Notes under the pieces: model-generated | Database searches by the model: none | The model's input: only the letters and a program-made list of their open reading frames with translations | What the model was told of the DNA's origin: nothing | Program-made: the position numbers and the translations under genes | DNA from: an uncultured Bacillota bacterium | Lineage (GTDB): Bacteria; Bacillota_I; Bacilli_A; RFN20; CAG-449 | DNA length: 64,000 nt | Direction of reading: 5' to 3' | Assembly: GCA_905204225.1 (NCBI GenBank) | Contig: CAJKZK010000001.1 | Coordinates: forward strand, 1 to 64,000 | In this document: positions 10,191 to 20,276 of the stretch, piece after piece | Layout: every line of letters starts with the position of its first letter | Position numbering within the stretch: position 1 is the first letter of the stretch

Positions 10191-10871
10191 ATGAAATCAA
10201 TCGTAGGAAGAAAAATGGGTATGACTCAAGTTTTCGCTCAAGATGGAACAATGTATCCTGTTACCGTCATTGAAGTCTTACCTAATGTTGTTACACAAGT
10301 AAAAACAATGGAAAAAGATGGTTACAACGCAATTCAAGTAGGTTATGAAGATAAAAAAGAAGTTCGTTGTACAAAACCAGAATTAGGACAATTAAAAAAA
10401 GCAAATTGCTCACCTAAATATGTCTTAAAAGAAATCGCAACTGATACTCAATACAATGTTGGCGATGAAATTAAATGTGATATCTTTGCTGCAAATGATG
10501 TTATTGATGTAGTTGGTACAAGCAAAGGTCGTGGATTCTTAGGTGCAATCCAAAGATATGGTTACACAATTGGTCCTAAAGGACACGGTTCTGGATACCA
10601 TAGAGGCTCTGGATCATTTGCTACAAATGGTAGAACAAACAACAGAGTTCACCCAGGAAAGAAATCAGCTGGTCATGAAGGTAATGAAAGAGTTACAATT
10701 CAAAATTTAACAATTGTTTCAGTTGATGCTGAACATAATGCAATTTTAGTTAAAGGTGCAGTTCCTGGACCAAAGAAATCAATCGTTGTATTAAAGAGTG
10801 CTGTAAAAGCTTCATTAGTAAAACCAAATATTAAAGAATTAGTAAATTACAGCGCATCAAAAGCTGAATAA
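10191..10871 (+). CDS. rplC: Ribosomal protein L3
   Basis: Early assembly protein of the large subunit whose loop reaches the peptidyl-transferase centre. It opens with KSIVGRKMGMTQVF and has the GSGYHRGSGSFATN loop segment, where the family often has a methylated glutamine. At 226 residues it is slightly longer than the common 205-210 because of a C-terminal tail. Confidence 0.97.
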   Translation: MKSIVGRKMGMTQVFAQDGTMYPVTVIEVLPNVVTQVKTMEKDGYNAIQVGYEDKKEVRCTKPELGQLKKANCSPKYVLKEIATDTQYNVGDEIKCDIFAANDVIDVVGTSKGRGFLGAIQRYGYTIGPKGHGSGYHRGSGSFATNGRTNNRVHPGKKSAGHEGNERVTIQNLTIVSVDAEHNAILVKGAVPGPKKSIVVLKSAVKASLVKPNIKELVNYSASKAE

Positions 10872-10891
10872 CTTGGAAAGGAGAATTAAAT

Positions 10892-11524
10892 ATGGCAAAA
10901 AGAATTAGCATGGTAGTTCTTAACCAAAATGGTGAAGAATTAGAAAAGAAAGTTAATTTAAATGGCGATGTATTCGGAATTGAACCAAATACACAAGTCA
11001 TGTTCGATGCAGTCCAAGTTTATCAAGCAAACAAAAGACAAGCGACTGCAAAAACAAAAACTAGAGCTGAAGTTCGCGGTGGTGGTAAAAAACCATGGAG
11101 ACAAAAAGGCACTGGTAGAGCTAGAGCTGGATCAAGTCGTTCACCAATTTGGGTTGGTGGTGGAACAGTCTTCGGACCAATTGGAAACCAAAACTTCAAA
11201 TTAAAAATGAATAAAAAATCACATGCTCTTGCATTAAAATCTGCTTTATCAATTAAAGCAAGTGAAAAAAATATTGTTTTAGTAGATAATTTAACTTCTG
11301 CAAAAACAAAAGATGTTGTTAAAACATTAGAAGCTTTAAAAGTTGATTCTAAAGCATTAGTTGTTTTAGCAAAAGAAAATGAAGAATTTACTAGAGCAGC
11401 AAGAAACGTTCCATTCGTTAAAGTTGTTCTTGCAAATAATGTAAGTGTCTATGATTTAATGAATTCAACAAAATTAGTTATGACAGTAGACGCTGCTAAA
11501 ACAGTAGAAGGAGGACTTAAATAA
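10892..11524 (+). CDS. rplD: Ribosomal protein L4
   Basis: Large-subunit protein lining the exit tunnel. The long loop with VRGGGKKPWRQKGTGRARAG is the family signature (residues about 66-85). In enterics L4 represses its own operon by binding the S10 leader; here the structured leader makes such control plausible but unproven. The stop shares a base with the rplW start (TAATG). Confidence 0.98.
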   Translation: MAKRISMVVLNQNGEELEKKVNLNGDVFGIEPNTQVMFDAVQVYQANKRQATAKTKTRAEVRGGGKKPWRQKGTGRARAGSSRSPIWVGGGTVFGPIGNQNFKLKMNKKSHALALKSALSIKASEKNIVLVDNLTSAKTKDVVKTLEALKVDSKALVVLAKENEEFTRAARNVPFVKVVLANNVSVYDLMNSTKLVMTVDAAKTVEGGLK

Positions 11525-11877
11525 TGGCAAAAGAAAAAGAAGTTGAAGTAGTTGCAGAAAGAAAATTTGCTGCTCCAACACTTAAAGCATTAGATGTTAT
11601 TATTGCTCCAGTTGTTACTGAAAAAACAATGAAACTTCAACAAGAAGAAAATAAAGTTACTGTTAAAGTTTCACCAAAAGCAAATAAAACAGAAGTTAAA
11701 ATTGCTTTTGAATCAATCTTCAATGTAAAAGTTGTTGATGTAAATATTGTAAACGTCCGTGCTAAAGCTAAAAGAGTTGGACGTTATGAAGGTAAAGTTT
11801 CAGGCTATAAGAAAGCAATCATTACTTTATCTCCAGAAGAAAACTTAAATTTAATGGCACAAGATGCTGCTAAATAA
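11524..11877 (+). CDS. rplW: Ribosomal protein L23
   Basis: Exit-site protein that docks trigger factor and SRP. The core runs from DVIIAPVVTEKTM to VGRYEGKVSGYKKAIITL. An N-terminal extension of about 20 charged residues and a short C-terminal tail make it 117 residues against about 95 in Bacillus. It overlaps rplD by one base. Confidence 0.96.
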   Translation: MAKEKEVEVVAERKFAAPTLKALDVIIAPVVTEKTMKLQQEENKVTVKVSPKANKTEVKIAFESIFNVKVVDVNIVNVRAKAKRVGRYEGKVSGYKKAIITLSPEENLNLMAQDAAK

Positions 11878-11915
11878 TTAAGTATATTATATAAGATAAA
11901 TATAGGAGAAAAAAT

Positions 11916-12749
11916 ATGTCAATAAGAGGTTATAAACCAACGACTCCAAGTCGCCGTCATATGACGAATTCCACATTTAGTGAAATTACAACTTCCACTC
12001 CTGAAAAAAGCTTGTTAGTTTCTATTAAGAAAACAGGTGGTCGTAACAATAATGGTTGTATCACAACACGCCATATCGGAGGTGGACATAAAAGAAAGTA
12101 CAGAATTATCGATTTCAAAAGAAATAAAGATGATATCTTAGGTACTGTAGCAACTGTTGAATACGATCCAAATAGAAATGCAAATATCTGCTTAATTAAT
12201 TATCTTGATGGTGAAAAAAGATACATTATCGCACCACAAGGATTAAAAGTTGGAGATAAGATTGTTTCAGGAGATGCTTGTGATATTAAAACAGGTAATG
12301 CAATGCAACTTGCAAATATTCCTGAAGGTACATTAGTTCATAACGTTGAACTTGCACCTGGTAAAGGTGGACAAATGTGCCGTGCTGCTGGAACTTCTGC
12401 TCAAGTTCTTGGTAGAGAAGGTAAATATACAATTTTACGTTTAGCTTCTGGTGAAGTTAGAAAAGTTCTTAGTACATGCCGTGCAACAATTGGTGCTGTT
12501 GGCAATGAAGATTGGAACTTAGTTAACTTTGGTAAAGCTGGTAAATCAAGATGGTTAGGCGTTCGTCCTACTGTTCGTGGTTCTGTAATGAACCCTAATG
12601 ATCACCCACATGGTGGTGGTGAAGGTAAATGTCCTGTTGGACGTGATGCTCCTAGAACACCTTGGGGTAAACGTGCTCTTGGTGTCAAGACTAGAGATAC
12701 TAAAAAAGCAAGTAATAAATTAATCGTCAGAAGACGTAATGGTAAATAG
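11916..12749 (+). CDS. rplB: Ribosomal protein L2
   Basis: Key 23S rRNA-binding protein needed for subunit joining and peptidyl transfer. The segment [17 protein letters not shown] near the C-terminus contains the conserved histidine region, with [19 protein letters not shown] near the start. Full length at 277. A 38-base gap from rplW contains AGGAGAA. Confidence 0.98.
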   Translation: MSIRGYKPTTPSRRHMTNSTFSEITTSTPEKSLLVSIKKTGGRNNNGCITTRHIGGGHKRKYRIIDFKRNKDDILGTVATVEYDPNRNANICLINYLDGEKRYIIAPQGLKVGDKIVSGDACDIKTGNAMQLANIPEGTLVHNVELAPGKGGQMCRAAGTSAQVLGREGKYTILRLASGEVRKVLSTCRATIGAVGNEDWNLVNFGKAGKSRWLGVRPTVRGSVMNPNDHPHGGGEGKCPVGRDAPRTPWGKRALGVKTRDTKKASNKLIVRRRNGK

Positions 12750-12767
12750 GAAAGGAGAAAATAGATA

Positions 12768-13061
12768 ATGGCACGTAGTATTAAAAAAGGCCCATTCATT
12801 GATAAACATTTACAAAAGAAAGTTGATGCTTTGAATGCAGCTGGAAAACATGAATTAATTAAAACATGGTCAAGAAGATCTACTATCTTCCCATCATTTG
12901 TTGAACATTCCTTTGCTGTTTATAACGGACACGAATTCATAACAGTTTATGTTACACAAGATATGGTTGGACATAAATTAGGTGAATTTGCTCCAACTAG
13001 AACATTTAAAGGACATACTGGTCATACTGCTGAAGATAAAGCAGCAGCAGCTGGTAAATAA
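12768..13061 (+). CDS. rpsS: Ribosomal protein S19
   Basis: Small-subunit head protein contacting S13 and the A-site tRNA region. [15 protein letters not shown], then [15 protein letters not shown] and [13 protein letters not shown] are hallmark stretches. 97 residues. GGAAAGGAG lies just before the start. Confidence 0.98.
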   Translation: MARSIKKGPFIDKHLQKKVDALNAAGKHELIKTWSRRSTIFPSFVEHSFAVYNGHEFITVYVTQDMVGHKLGEFAPTRTFKGHTGHTAEDKAAAAGK

Positions 13062-13074
13062 GGAGAGATAACTA

Positions 13075-13407
13075 ATGGAAGCAAAAGCAAAAGTTACTGG
13101 AGTTAGAATTACTCCTAGAAAAGTGCGCTTAGTTATTGATACTGTTAGAGGAAAGAATCTTGCTGTTGCATTAGGAATTCTCGCTAACATGAATCGCTCA
13201 GGTGTTACTGAAGTTACAAAATTAATTAAATCTACTGCAGCAAATGCAGTAAATAATAACAAAATGGATGAATCAAAATTATATATTGCTGAAATATATG
13301 CTTGCGATGGACCAAGACTTAAAAGATATCTTCCAAGAGCAAAAGGTTCTGCATCATCTATTTTAAAAAGAACATCACACATTACTTGTGTGATTAAAGA
13401 AAGATAA
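13075..13407 (+). CDS. rplV: Ribosomal protein L22
   Basis: Large-subunit tunnel protein. The VRITPRKVRLVIDTVRGK start and the beta-hairpin segment DGPRLKRYLPRAKGSAS, which lines the tunnel and is a common site of macrolide-resistance changes in other bacteria, are intact. 110 residues. Confidence 0.98.
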   Translation: MEAKAKVTGVRITPRKVRLVIDTVRGKNLAVALGILANMNRSGVTEVTKLIKSTAANAVNNNKMDESKLYIAEIYACDGPRLKRYLPRAKGSASSILKRTSHITCVIKER

Positions 13408-13424
13408 GAAAGGAGAAGCAAAAG

Positions 13425-14093
13425 ATGGGTCAAAAAGTAAATCCTGTTGGATTAAGAATCGGTATTAGCCGTGACTGGAATTCAAGATGGTATGCGAATA
13501 ATAAAGATTTTGCTACTTTCTTAGATGAAGATATAAAAATTAGAAAATTTTTAGAAAATAAATTAAAAGATTGCTTATTATCACACATTGAAATTGAACG
13601 TATTAAAGGAAAAATCAATGTATCAATCTTTACAGCTGCTCCTGGCATGGTTTTAGGACAAGATGCTAAAAACATTAAAGAATTAACAGCTGCTGTTAAT
13701 AAAGTTGTCAAAGGCAAAGAAATAAAATTAACTGTTGTTGAAGTTAAAAATCCTTCATTAGATGCAGTTATCGTTGCTAAAAAGATGGCTAAAGATCTTG
13801 AAGAACGTGCTTCATTTAGAAGTGTTCAAAAAATGGCAATTCGTAATGTTTTAAAAGCTGGTGCTGTTGGTTGTAAAACAATGGTATCTGGACGTTTAGC
13901 AGGTGCTGATATTGCTCGTAGTGAAGGCTACAAAGAAGGTGTTGTTTCATTACATACATTACGTCAAGATGTTGACTATGCAGTTGCTGAAGCAAGCACT
14001 ACTTATGGAAAATTAGGATGTAAAGTTTGGATTTCTAAAGGTAAAATCGACCTTAAGAAAAAAGCTCTTCCTGATGAAGCGAAAGGAGAATAA
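13425..14093 (+). CDS. rpsC: Ribosomal protein S3
   Basis: Small-subunit protein at the mRNA entry site with helicase function. MGQKVNPVGLRIG, a KH domain around residues 40-110 and the C-terminal domain with VSGRLAGADIARSEGYKEG are present. 222 residues, normal length. Confidence 0.98.
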   Translation: MGQKVNPVGLRIGISRDWNSRWYANNKDFATFLDEDIKIRKFLENKLKDCLLSHIEIERIKGKINVSIFTAAPGMVLGQDAKNIKELTAAVNKVVKGKEIKLTVVEVKNPSLDAVIVAKKMAKDLEERASFRSVQKMAIRNVLKAGAVGCKTMVSGRLAGADIARSEGYKEGVVSLHTLRQDVDYAVAEASTTYGKLGCKVWISKGKIDLKKKALPDEAKGE

Positions 14094-14096
14094 TCT

Positions 14097-14507
14097 ATGT
14101 TACAACCAAAAAGAGTTAAATATAGAAGACCACATGGCTTAAGCTATGAAGGTAAATCCAAAGCTGGTAATGAAGTATCATTTGGAGAATTCGGTTTACA
14201 AGCTCTTGAAGGCGAATACATTACAGCTAGACAAATCGAAGCTGCTCGTATCGTTTTATCAAGATATACTAATAGACAAGGACAAGTTTGGATTAGAATT
14301 TATCCTTCACATTGTAAAACAAAGAAACCTGCTCAAGTTCGTATGGGTTCTGGTAAAGGTTCACCAGATCAATGGGTTGCAGTCGTAAAGGCTGGAAGAT
14401 GTATGTTTGAAATTGGCGGTGTCCCAGAAGCTACTGCACGTGAAGCATTACGTTTAGCAGCTTATAAACTTCCAATTCACACAAAAATTATTAAGAAAGG
14501 AGAGTAA
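14097..14507 (+). CDS. rplP: Ribosomal protein L16
   Basis: Large-subunit protein near the A-site and peptidyl-transferase centre. [14 protein letters not shown], the [19 protein letters not shown] loop and [18 protein letters not shown] are all family marks. Three bases after rpsC, whose last codons include the ribosome-binding site AAAGGAG. Confidence 0.98.
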   Translation: MLQPKRVKYRRPHGLSYEGKSKAGNEVSFGEFGLQALEGEYITARQIEAARIVLSRYTNRQGQVWIRIYPSHCKTKKPAQVRMGSGKGSPDQWVAVVKAGRCMFEIGGVPEATAREALRLAAYKLPIHTKIIKKGE

Positions 14508-14512
14508 TAATT

Positions 14513-14710
14513 ATGAAATTATCTGAAATTAGAGAATTACAAACTACTGAACTTCAAGAAAAAGTTTATGAATTGAAACAAGAATTATTAACTCTTCGTT
14601 TCCAACAAGCTACTGGTCAATTAGACAATGGCAAAAAGATTACTGCAGTTCGTAAAACAATCGCTCGCTGTTATACAGTATTAAAAGAGCGTGAACTCGG
14701 TATCAACTAG
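14513..14710 (+). CDS. rpmC: Ribosomal protein L29
   Basis: Small two-helix protein at the tunnel exit. [15 protein letters not shown] and [15 protein letters not shown] are typical, with the short [12 protein letters not shown] end. 65 residues. Confidence 0.97.
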   Translation: MKLSEIRELQTTELQEKVYELKQELLTLRFQQATGQLDNGKKITAVRKTIARCYTVLKERELGIN

Positions 14711-14721
14711 GAGGAATTATC

Positions 14722-14982
14722 ATGGAAAAAATTAATAGATCTTTTCAAGGTGTTGTTACTTCTGACAAGATGGATAAAACAATCACTGTCTTAGTTGAAA
14801 CACATAAAAAACATGCTAAATATGGTAAGCGTGTTCAATATATTAAAAAGTATAAAGCTCACGATGAAGAAAATACTGCAAAAGTAGGAGATATAGTTGT
14901 AATTGAAGAAACTAAACCATTATCTGCTACAAAGCATTTCCGTTTAGTAAAAGTCGTTGCTAGAGCTGAAGATGTTAAATAG
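14722..14982 (+). CDS. rpsQ: Ribosomal protein S17
   Basis: Early 16S rRNA-binding OB-fold protein. [16 protein letters not shown], the [16 protein letters not shown] loop and [15 protein letters not shown] mark the family. 86 residues; AGGAGG precedes it. Confidence 0.98.
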   Translation: MEKINRSFQGVVTSDKMDKTITVLVETHKKHAKYGKRVQYIKKYKAHDEENTAKVGDIVVIEETKPLSATKHFRLVKVVARAEDVK

Positions 14983-14998
14983 GAAAGGAGATTAAGTT

Positions 14999-15373
14999 AT
15001 GGTTCAAAATGAAACAAATATGGTTGTCGCTGACAACTCAGGTGCTAAATCTGTCCGTATCTTCCGTCTTTATGGCGGTTCAAAAAGAAAATCTTCAACA
15101 ATTGGTGATATCGTTCTTTGCTCAGTAAAGTCTGCTATTCCAAATGCTAAAGTTAAAAAGGGTGATGTCGTTAAGGCAGTTATCGTTAGAACTAAAAAAG
15201 GTATTAACCGTGAAAATGGTTCATACATTGCATTCGATGATAATGCAGTTGTCTTAATTAATGAAGATGGATCCCCACGTGGAACACGTGTCTTTGGACC
15301 TGTTGCTCGTGAACTTCGTGATAAGGGAGAAGGATTTATGAAAATAGTTTCTCTCGCTCTTGAAGTATTATAA
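14999..15373 (+). CDS. rplN: Ribosomal protein L14
   Basis: Large-subunit protein at the subunit interface. [34 protein letters not shown] and [18 protein letters not shown] are diagnostic. At 124 residues it is two longer than the common form, with a KGEG insertion before FMKIVSLA. Confidence 0.98.
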   Translation: MVQNETNMVVADNSGAKSVRIFRLYGGSKRKSSTIGDIVLCSVKSAIPNAKVKKGDVVKAVIVRTKKGINRENGSYIAFDDNAVVLINEDGSPRGTRVFGPVARELRDKGEGFMKIVSLALEVL

Positions 15374-15385
15374 GGAGGAAATGAA

Positions 15386-15694
15386 ATGAAAATTAAAAAA
15401 GGTGATAAAGTAATCGTTATCGCTGGTAGCGATAAAGGTACTGTTGGAACAGTTCAAAAAGCATTTCCAAAATTAAATAAAGTCGTAGTTGAAGGTGTTA
15501 ATATTCATAAAAAACATCAAAAACCAAGACAAAATAATCCAGAAGGATCAATCGTTGAAATTTATGCTCCAATTGATGTATCAAATGTAGCAATTTACGA
15601 TGCAAAAACAAAAAAAGCAAGTCGTGTTGGTTACAGCTTTGTAGATGGCAAAAAAGTCCGTATATCAAAAGCTAGTAAGACACAATTAGATTAA
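15386..15694 (+). CDS. rplX: Ribosomal protein L24
   Basis: Assembly-initiator protein of the large subunit with an N-terminal KOW motif ([18 protein letters not shown], residues 3-20), followed by [12 protein letters not shown] and the usual C-terminal [10 protein letters not shown]. 102 residues. Confidence 0.98.
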   Translation: MKIKKGDKVIVIAGSDKGTVGTVQKAFPKLNKVVVEGVNIHKKHQKPRQNNPEGSIVEIYAPIDVSNVAIYDAKTKKASRVGYSFVDGKKVRISKASKTQLD

Positions 15695-15705
15695 GGAGGT
15701 CAACC

Positions 15706-16263
15706 ATGGCAGAACAAAAATATGTTGCTCGTTTAAAAGATAAATATACGAGTGAAATTGTTCCAGCATTAGTCAAAAAATATGGCTACACAAGTGTTAT
15801 GCAAGTTCCACATATGGAAAAAATAGTTATTAACATTGGTGTTGGTGATGCTACTGCAAATTCTAAGTTGCTTGATGATGCAGTTAATGATTTAACTGTT
15901 ATCGCTGGACAAAAACCACAAATTACAAAATCAAAGAAATCAATCGCATCATTTAAATTAAGAGCTAACCAAGCAATTGGTTGTAAAGTAACTCTTAGAG
16001 GAAATAGAATGTATGAATTCTTAGATAAATTAATTTCAATTTCTTTACCTCGTGTAAGAGATTTCCGTGGAGTTAGCAAAAATGCTTTCGATGGAAGAGG
16101 TAACTACACATTAGGTGTTAAAGAACAATTAATTTTCCCTGAAATCGATTATGATAAAATTGGAAAATTAAGAGGTATGGATATTGTTATGGTTACAACG
16201 GCTAATACTGATGAAGAAGCATATTCACTTCTTGAAATGCTTGGTATGCCGTTTGGTAAGTAG
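15706..16263 (+). CDS. rplE: Ribosomal protein L5
   Basis: 5S rRNA-binding protein of the central protuberance. [19 protein letters not shown], the [20 protein letters not shown]-site loop and the [13 protein letters not shown] motif are intact. 185 residues; GGAGGT precedes the start. Confidence 0.98.
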   Translation: MAEQKYVARLKDKYTSEIVPALVKKYGYTSVMQVPHMEKIVINIGVGDATANSKLLDDAVNDLTVIAGQKPQITKSKKSIASFKLRANQAIGCKVTLRGNRMYEFLDKLISISLPRVRDFRGVSKNAFDGRGNYTLGVKEQLIFPEIDYDKIGKLRGMDIVMVTTANTDEEAYSLLEMLGMPFGK

Positions 16264-16274
16264 GAGGAAAGAAT

Positions 16275-16460
16275 ATGGCAAAAACAAGTATTAAAGTTCG
16301 TTGCGCCCGCCCACAAAAATATAAAGTAAGAGAATATACAAGATGCTCACGTTGTGGACGTCCTCACTCAGTAATTTCAAAATTCGGTATATGCCGTATT
16401 TGCCTTAGAGAATTAGCTTATAAAGGCGAAATCCCAGGAATGAAAAAATCATCTTGGTAA
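16275..16460 (+). CDS. rpsZ: Ribosomal protein S14, zinc type
   Basis: Short (61-residue) type Z S14 with a four-cysteine zinc site, CSRCGRP (23-26) and CRICLREL (39-42). This form sits in the spc operon of Gram-positive bacteria. No second, zinc-free S14 is seen in this window. Confidence 0.98.
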   Translation: MAKTSIKVRCARPQKYKVREYTRCSRCGRPHSVISKFGICRICLRELAYKGEIPGMKKSSW

Positions 16461-16482
16461 TTAGAAGGAGGGAAATATTAAT

Positions 16483-16878
16483 ATGTCAATGACAGATCCA
16501 GTAGCAGATATGCTCACAAGAATCCGCAACGCAAATGCTAATAAAGCTGCAACAGTTGCAATGCCTTCTTCAAATCTCAAGGTTCATATTGCTGAAATCT
16601 TAAAAGAAGAAGGATTCATCGTTGATTTTATGGTCGATGGTGATGCTAAAAAAGAATTAACAATTACATTAAAATATACTGAAGATGGAACACGTGCTAT
16701 TACAGGCTTAAAGAGAATCTCAAAACCTGGTTTACGTGTTAATGCTTCAAGTGATAAATTACCAAAGGTTTTAAATGGTTTAGGTATTGCTATTATTTCT
16801 ACATCACAAGGATTAATGACTGATAGCAAAGCTCGTAAAGCAAAAATCGGTGGCGAAGTTATCGCTTATGTTTGGTAA
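16483..16878 (+). CDS. rpsH: Ribosomal protein S8
   Basis: 16S rRNA-binding protein. [16 protein letters not shown] at the start and [21 protein letters not shown] at the end are conserved. In enterics S8 represses the spc operon. 131 residues. Confidence 0.98.
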   Translation: MSMTDPVADMLTRIRNANANKAATVAMPSSNLKVHIAEILKEEGFIVDFMVDGDAKKELTITLKYTEDGTRAITGLKRISKPGLRVNASSDKLPKVLNGLGIAIISTSQGLMTDSKARKAKIGGEVIAYVW

Positions 16879-16895
16879 GAGAGGAGATATTTAAT

Positions 16896-17459
16896 ATGTC
16901 ACGTATTGGAAAAAAAGTTATCGTTCTCCCAACAAATGTTACAGTTCATTTTGAAGGTTCAAAAGTTACTTGTAAAGGACCTAAAGGTGAATTAAGTCAT
17001 GAATTTAATCCAGCTATGAAATTTGAACTTGATGGTCAACATTTATCAGTTGTTAGACCTGATGATTCAAAAGAAATGAAAGAACTTCATGGAACAACAA
17101 GAGCTATATTAAATAATATGGTTCATGGCGTTTCAGAAGGATTTAGTAAAAAACTTCTCATTAATGGTATTGGTTATCGTGCTGCAATGAGAGGAAAAAC
17201 TTTAGTTCTTAACATGGGTTATTCTCATGAAGTATTAGTTGAACCAGTTGAAGGTATTGAATATAAATTATTCGAAAAATCAGTTGGAACAAGCAAAACA
17301 CAAGGAATTGAAGTCTTTGGTATTGATAAACAAGTAGTTGGCCAAATGGCTGCTGAAATCAGAGCGGTTCGTGAACCTGAACCATACTTAGGTAAAGGTA
17401 TCAAGTACGAAAATGAAGTTATCCTCCGTAAGGAAGGTAAACGTGCTGGTAAAAAGTAG
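16896..17459 (+). CDS. rplF: Ribosomal protein L6
   Basis: Large-subunit protein near the GTPase centre, with two repeated domains. MSRIGKKVIVLP starts at ATG 16896, preceded by GAGGAGA at 16881-16887; an in-frame upstream codon at 16872 lies inside rpsH and is rejected. The GQMAAEIRAVREPEPYLGKG motif is near the C-terminus. 187 residues, slightly longer than usual. Confidence 0.97.
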   Translation: MSRIGKKVIVLPTNVTVHFEGSKVTCKGPKGELSHEFNPAMKFELDGQHLSVVRPDDSKEMKELHGTTRAILNNMVHGVSEGFSKKLLINGIGYRAAMRGKTLVLNMGYSHEVLVEPVEGIEYKLFEKSVGTSKTQGIEVFGIDKQVVGQMAAEIRAVREPEPYLGKGIKYENEVILRKEGKRAGKK

Positions 17460-17490
17460 GAATTTGCTCAAATAAGGAGAAATAGGAACT

Positions 17491-17847
17491 ATGATTAATA
17501 AGGAATCTAAAAATGTAAGTCGTGTTAGACGTCATGCTCGTGTTAGAGCAAAGATTTCTGGCACTGCTGATTGCCCACGTTTGAGTGTATATCGTTCAAA
17601 TAAAAATATACATGCACAAATTATTGATGATGTTAAAGGTGTAACTTTATGTTCTGCATCATCACTTCAATTAAAATTAACAAATGGTGGAAATATTGAA
17701 GCTGCAAAACAAGTTGGTGCAGCTGTCGCAAAAGCTGCTTTAGAAGCAGGAATCACAAAAGTTGTCTTTGATCGTTCTGGATATATTTATCATGGACGTA
17801 TTGAAGCTTTAGCAAATGCAGCTCGTGAAGCTGGATTAAAATTCTAG
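17491..17847 (+). CDS. rplR: Ribosomal protein L18
   Basis: 5S rRNA-binding partner of L5. [21 protein letters not shown] (with [12 protein letters not shown]) and [18 protein letters not shown] are characteristic. 118 residues. The 31-base gap after rplF includes an AAGGAGA site. Confidence 0.98.
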   Translation: MINKESKNVSRVRRHARVRAKISGTADCPRLSVYRSNKNIHAQIIDDVKGVTLCSASSLQLKLTNGGNIEAAKQVGAAVAKAALEAGITKVVFDRSGYIYHGRIEALANAAREAGLKF

Positions 17848-17861
17848 GAGGATTAGTAAAA

Positions 17862-18464
17862 ATGGCAGAAGAACAAAAAGTAGTTACTCCAGAAGTAACA
17901 GAAAAAGCTCCTGAGCAAGCAACAAAAGCTCCTAGAGAAAACAAAGGAAATCGTAAACCTAACGGAAAAGGACCTCGTAAATTTAACAAAGGTGCTAAAC
18001 GTGAAGAAAAATTATACGAAGAAAGAGTTGTTGCAATCAATCGTGTATCTAAAACTGTTAAAGGTGGACGTCATATGCGTTTCGCTGTATTAATGGTTAT
18101 TGGTGATGGAAAAGGTAATTTTGGTTTCGGAACTGGCAAAGCTGGCGAAGTACCAGAAGCAATCAAAAAAGCATTAGCAGCAGCTAAAAATAACATGTAT
18201 CATATTAACATTGTTAAAGGTGGTACAGTTCCACATGATGTTATGGGTGAATACTCAGCATCAAAAGTTTACTTAAAACCAGCTAAAGAAGGTACTGGTA
18301 TCATCGCTGGTGGTCCAGTTCGTGCTGTCTTAGAATTAGCAGGTATTAAGAACATCGTTTCAAAAGTTTATGGTTCAAGAACACCTATTAACTGTATTCG
18401 TGCTACTATAAACGGTCTTAACTCAATGAAAACAGTTGCTCAAGTTGAAGCAATTCGTAAATAG
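17862..18464 (+). CDS. rpsE: Ribosomal protein S5 with a basic N-terminal extension
   Basis: Small-subunit decoding-fidelity protein. The core begins at [19 protein letters not shown] (about 46-64) and holds [18 protein letters not shown] and [10 protein letters not shown]. The first 45 residues are a low-complexity tail rich in Lys, Gly and Pro, making 200 residues against about 166 in Bacillus; similar tails occur in other small-genome low-GC bacteria. The next gene is rplO after 12 bases, so rpmD, normally here, is absent. Confidence 0.97.
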   Translation: MAEEQKVVTPEVTEKAPEQATKAPRENKGNRKPNGKGPRKFNKGAKREEKLYEERVVAINRVSKTVKGGRHMRFAVLMVIGDGKGNFGFGTGKAGEVPEAIKKALAAAKNNMYHINIVKGGTVPHDVMGEYSASKVYLKPAKEGTGIIAGGPVRAVLELAGIKNIVSKVYGSRTPINCIRATINGLNSMKTVAQVEAIRK

Positions 18465-18476
18465 GAGGTAGCTATA

Positions 18477-18920
18477 ATGAAACTTAATGAATTAACATTT
18501 ACTGCTGGTTCACGCTACCAAGCAAAAAGAAAATGCCGTGGCTTAGGATCTGGCAAAGGAAAAAATGGTGGATCTGGAGTTAAAGGTCAAAAATCTAGAA
18601 GTGGTGGTGGAGTTCGTCTTGGATTTGAAGGTGGACAAAACCCATTATATAGAAGACTTCCAAAAAGAGGTTTCCACAACTTTACATCTACAGAATATGC
18701 AATTGTTAATGTTGCAGATTTAAATAGATTTGAAGATGGAACTAAAGTCACTCCAACACTTTTAGTTGAAGCTGGATTAGTTAAGAGAAATACTAACGGC
18801 GGAATTAAAATTTTAGGAAATGGTAAATTAGAACATCAACTTACAGTCTCTGCAAATAAATTCTCAAAATCTGCAGAAGAAGCAATTAAAGCTGCTGGCG
18901 GTACAGTAGAGGTTCTATAA
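18477..18920 (+). CDS. rplO: Ribosomal protein L15
   Basis: Late-assembly large-subunit protein. [18 protein letters not shown] and the glycine-rich [20 protein letters not shown] segment are diagnostic. 147 residues. One base separates its stop from secY. Confidence 0.98.
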   Translation: MKLNELTFTAGSRYQAKRKCRGLGSGKGKNGGSGVKGQKSRSGGGVRLGFEGGQNPLYRRLPKRGFHNFTSTEYAIVNVADLNRFEDGTKVTPTLLVEAGLVKRNTNGGIKILGNGKLEHQLTVSANKFSKSAEEAIKAAGGTVEVL

Positions 18921-18921
18921 T

Positions 18922-20265
18922 ATGAAGAAACTCGTAGCCATATTTAGAAATAAAGACATTCGTGATCGTATATTGTTTACATTAGGAATAATATTGATCT
19001 TTAGAATTGGTGCTTCTATTTCTGTTCCAGGTGTAACAATATCTAATGAGGCAATGGATACAAATAACGTTTTGGCGTTAATGAATCTTATGGGAGGTGG
19101 AGCTTTACAAAACTTCTCATTATTCGCTCTAGGTGTCTCTCCATATATTACATCATCAATTATTATTCAATTACTTTCAATGGATGTTCTTCCTGTCTTT
19201 ACTGAGCTTTCTAAGCAAGGGCAAACTGGAAGAAAAAAGATTGAAATGGCTACTCGTTATTTAACATTAGTTCTTGGTGCTGTTCAGGCCTATGGTATTA
19301 CAGTTACCATGCAGAATTCAGAATCAATTACATTAAATGATACTAGCATTTGGGGATATATAAAAATTTGTATATTCTTAATTGCTGGATCAATGTTAGT
19401 AATGTGGATGGCTGACCAAATTACGACAAAAGGTATTGGAAACGGCGTATCAATGATTATCTTTATTGGTATTATCGCCTCATTACCAAATCAAATCTAT
19501 AGCGCTTTATCTTATTTCTTTGGAAGTGAATTAAAAACAGGTGATGAAGCTTTAATTATAAGAGGTGCTATAAAAGTTCTTATATATATTATTGCTTATT
19601 TAGTTATTGTTCTCTTTGTTGCATTTGTTGAAAAGTCAATTCGTAAGATTCCTGTTCAACACTCAAACAAAGGTGGAGCATTAAATGCTAAAGTTAATAA
19701 TACCTCATTCTTGCCTATTAAAATTAATAGTGCTGGTGTTATCCCTGTTATCTTTGCTTCATCTCTTATGATGGCACCTGCAGTTATAGTTGGTTTCTGT
19801 GTTTCTGAAACTAACGCAACTATTGATAACATCTTAAAAGTATTTACAAACTCTGCTTTAACAGAAATGCCTTGGTTTAATGATCAAGTATGGTATATGC
19901 CTTGGGGTTTAATAATTTATATTGTTTTAACCTTTGCATTCTCATTCTTTTATTCAAATCTTACAATTAATCCAGAAAGATTAGCTGAAGATTTCCAAAA
20001 GAGTGGATCTTATATTCCTGGAATTAGACCTGGTAACGAAACTGAAAGATATATTCAAAAAGTATTAAATAGAGTTACCTTTATAGGTGCTACTGCTTTA
20101 ACACTTATTGCAGCACTTCCTGTTGTATTAACTTTATGTAATGTGGTTCCTCAATCACTTGCATTAGGTGGAACAGGTATGATTATTGTTGTTGGTGTTG
20201 CACTTGAAACAATGTCTCAAATTGATGGCTTGCTTGCTTCAAATGAGCATGCTAATGTTATATAG
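18922..20265 (+). CDS. secY: Protein translocase channel subunit SecY
   Basis: Ten-helix pore of the general secretion channel, needed here for the many secreted proteins encoded downstream. RIGASISVPGV, the ALGVSPYITSSIIIQLL helix, VEKSIRKIPVQHSNK in the cytoplasmic loop and the C-terminal FIGATALTLIAALP are recognisable. 447 residues is slightly longer than in Bacillus. Confidence 0.98.
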   Translation: MKKLVAIFRNKDIRDRILFTLGIILIFRIGASISVPGVTISNEAMDTNNVLALMNLMGGGALQNFSLFALGVSPYITSSIIIQLLSMDVLPVFTELSKQGQTGRKKIEMATRYLTLVLGAVQAYGITVTMQNSESITLNDTSIWGYIKICIFLIAGSMLVMWMADQITTKGIGNGVSMIIFIGIIASLPNQIYSALSYFFGSELKTGDEALIIRGAIKVLIYIIAYLVIVLFVAFVEKSIRKIPVQHSNKGGALNAKVNNTSFLPIKINSAGVIPVIFASSLMMAPAVIVGFCVSETNATIDNILKVFTNSALTEMPWFNDQVWYMPWGLIIYIVLTFAFSFFYSNLTINPERLAEDFQKSGSYIPGIRPGNETERYIQKVLNRVTFIGATALTLIAALPVVLTLCNVVPQSLALGGTGMIIVVGVALETMSQIDGLLASNEHANVI

Positions 20266-20276
20266 GAGTTTGAAAA

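Noticed and set aside
12602..12799. Minus-strand frame over the end of rplB, and similar frames opposite other ribosomal genes
   Set aside because: Shadows of strongly conserved genes on the plus strand; no independent signals.
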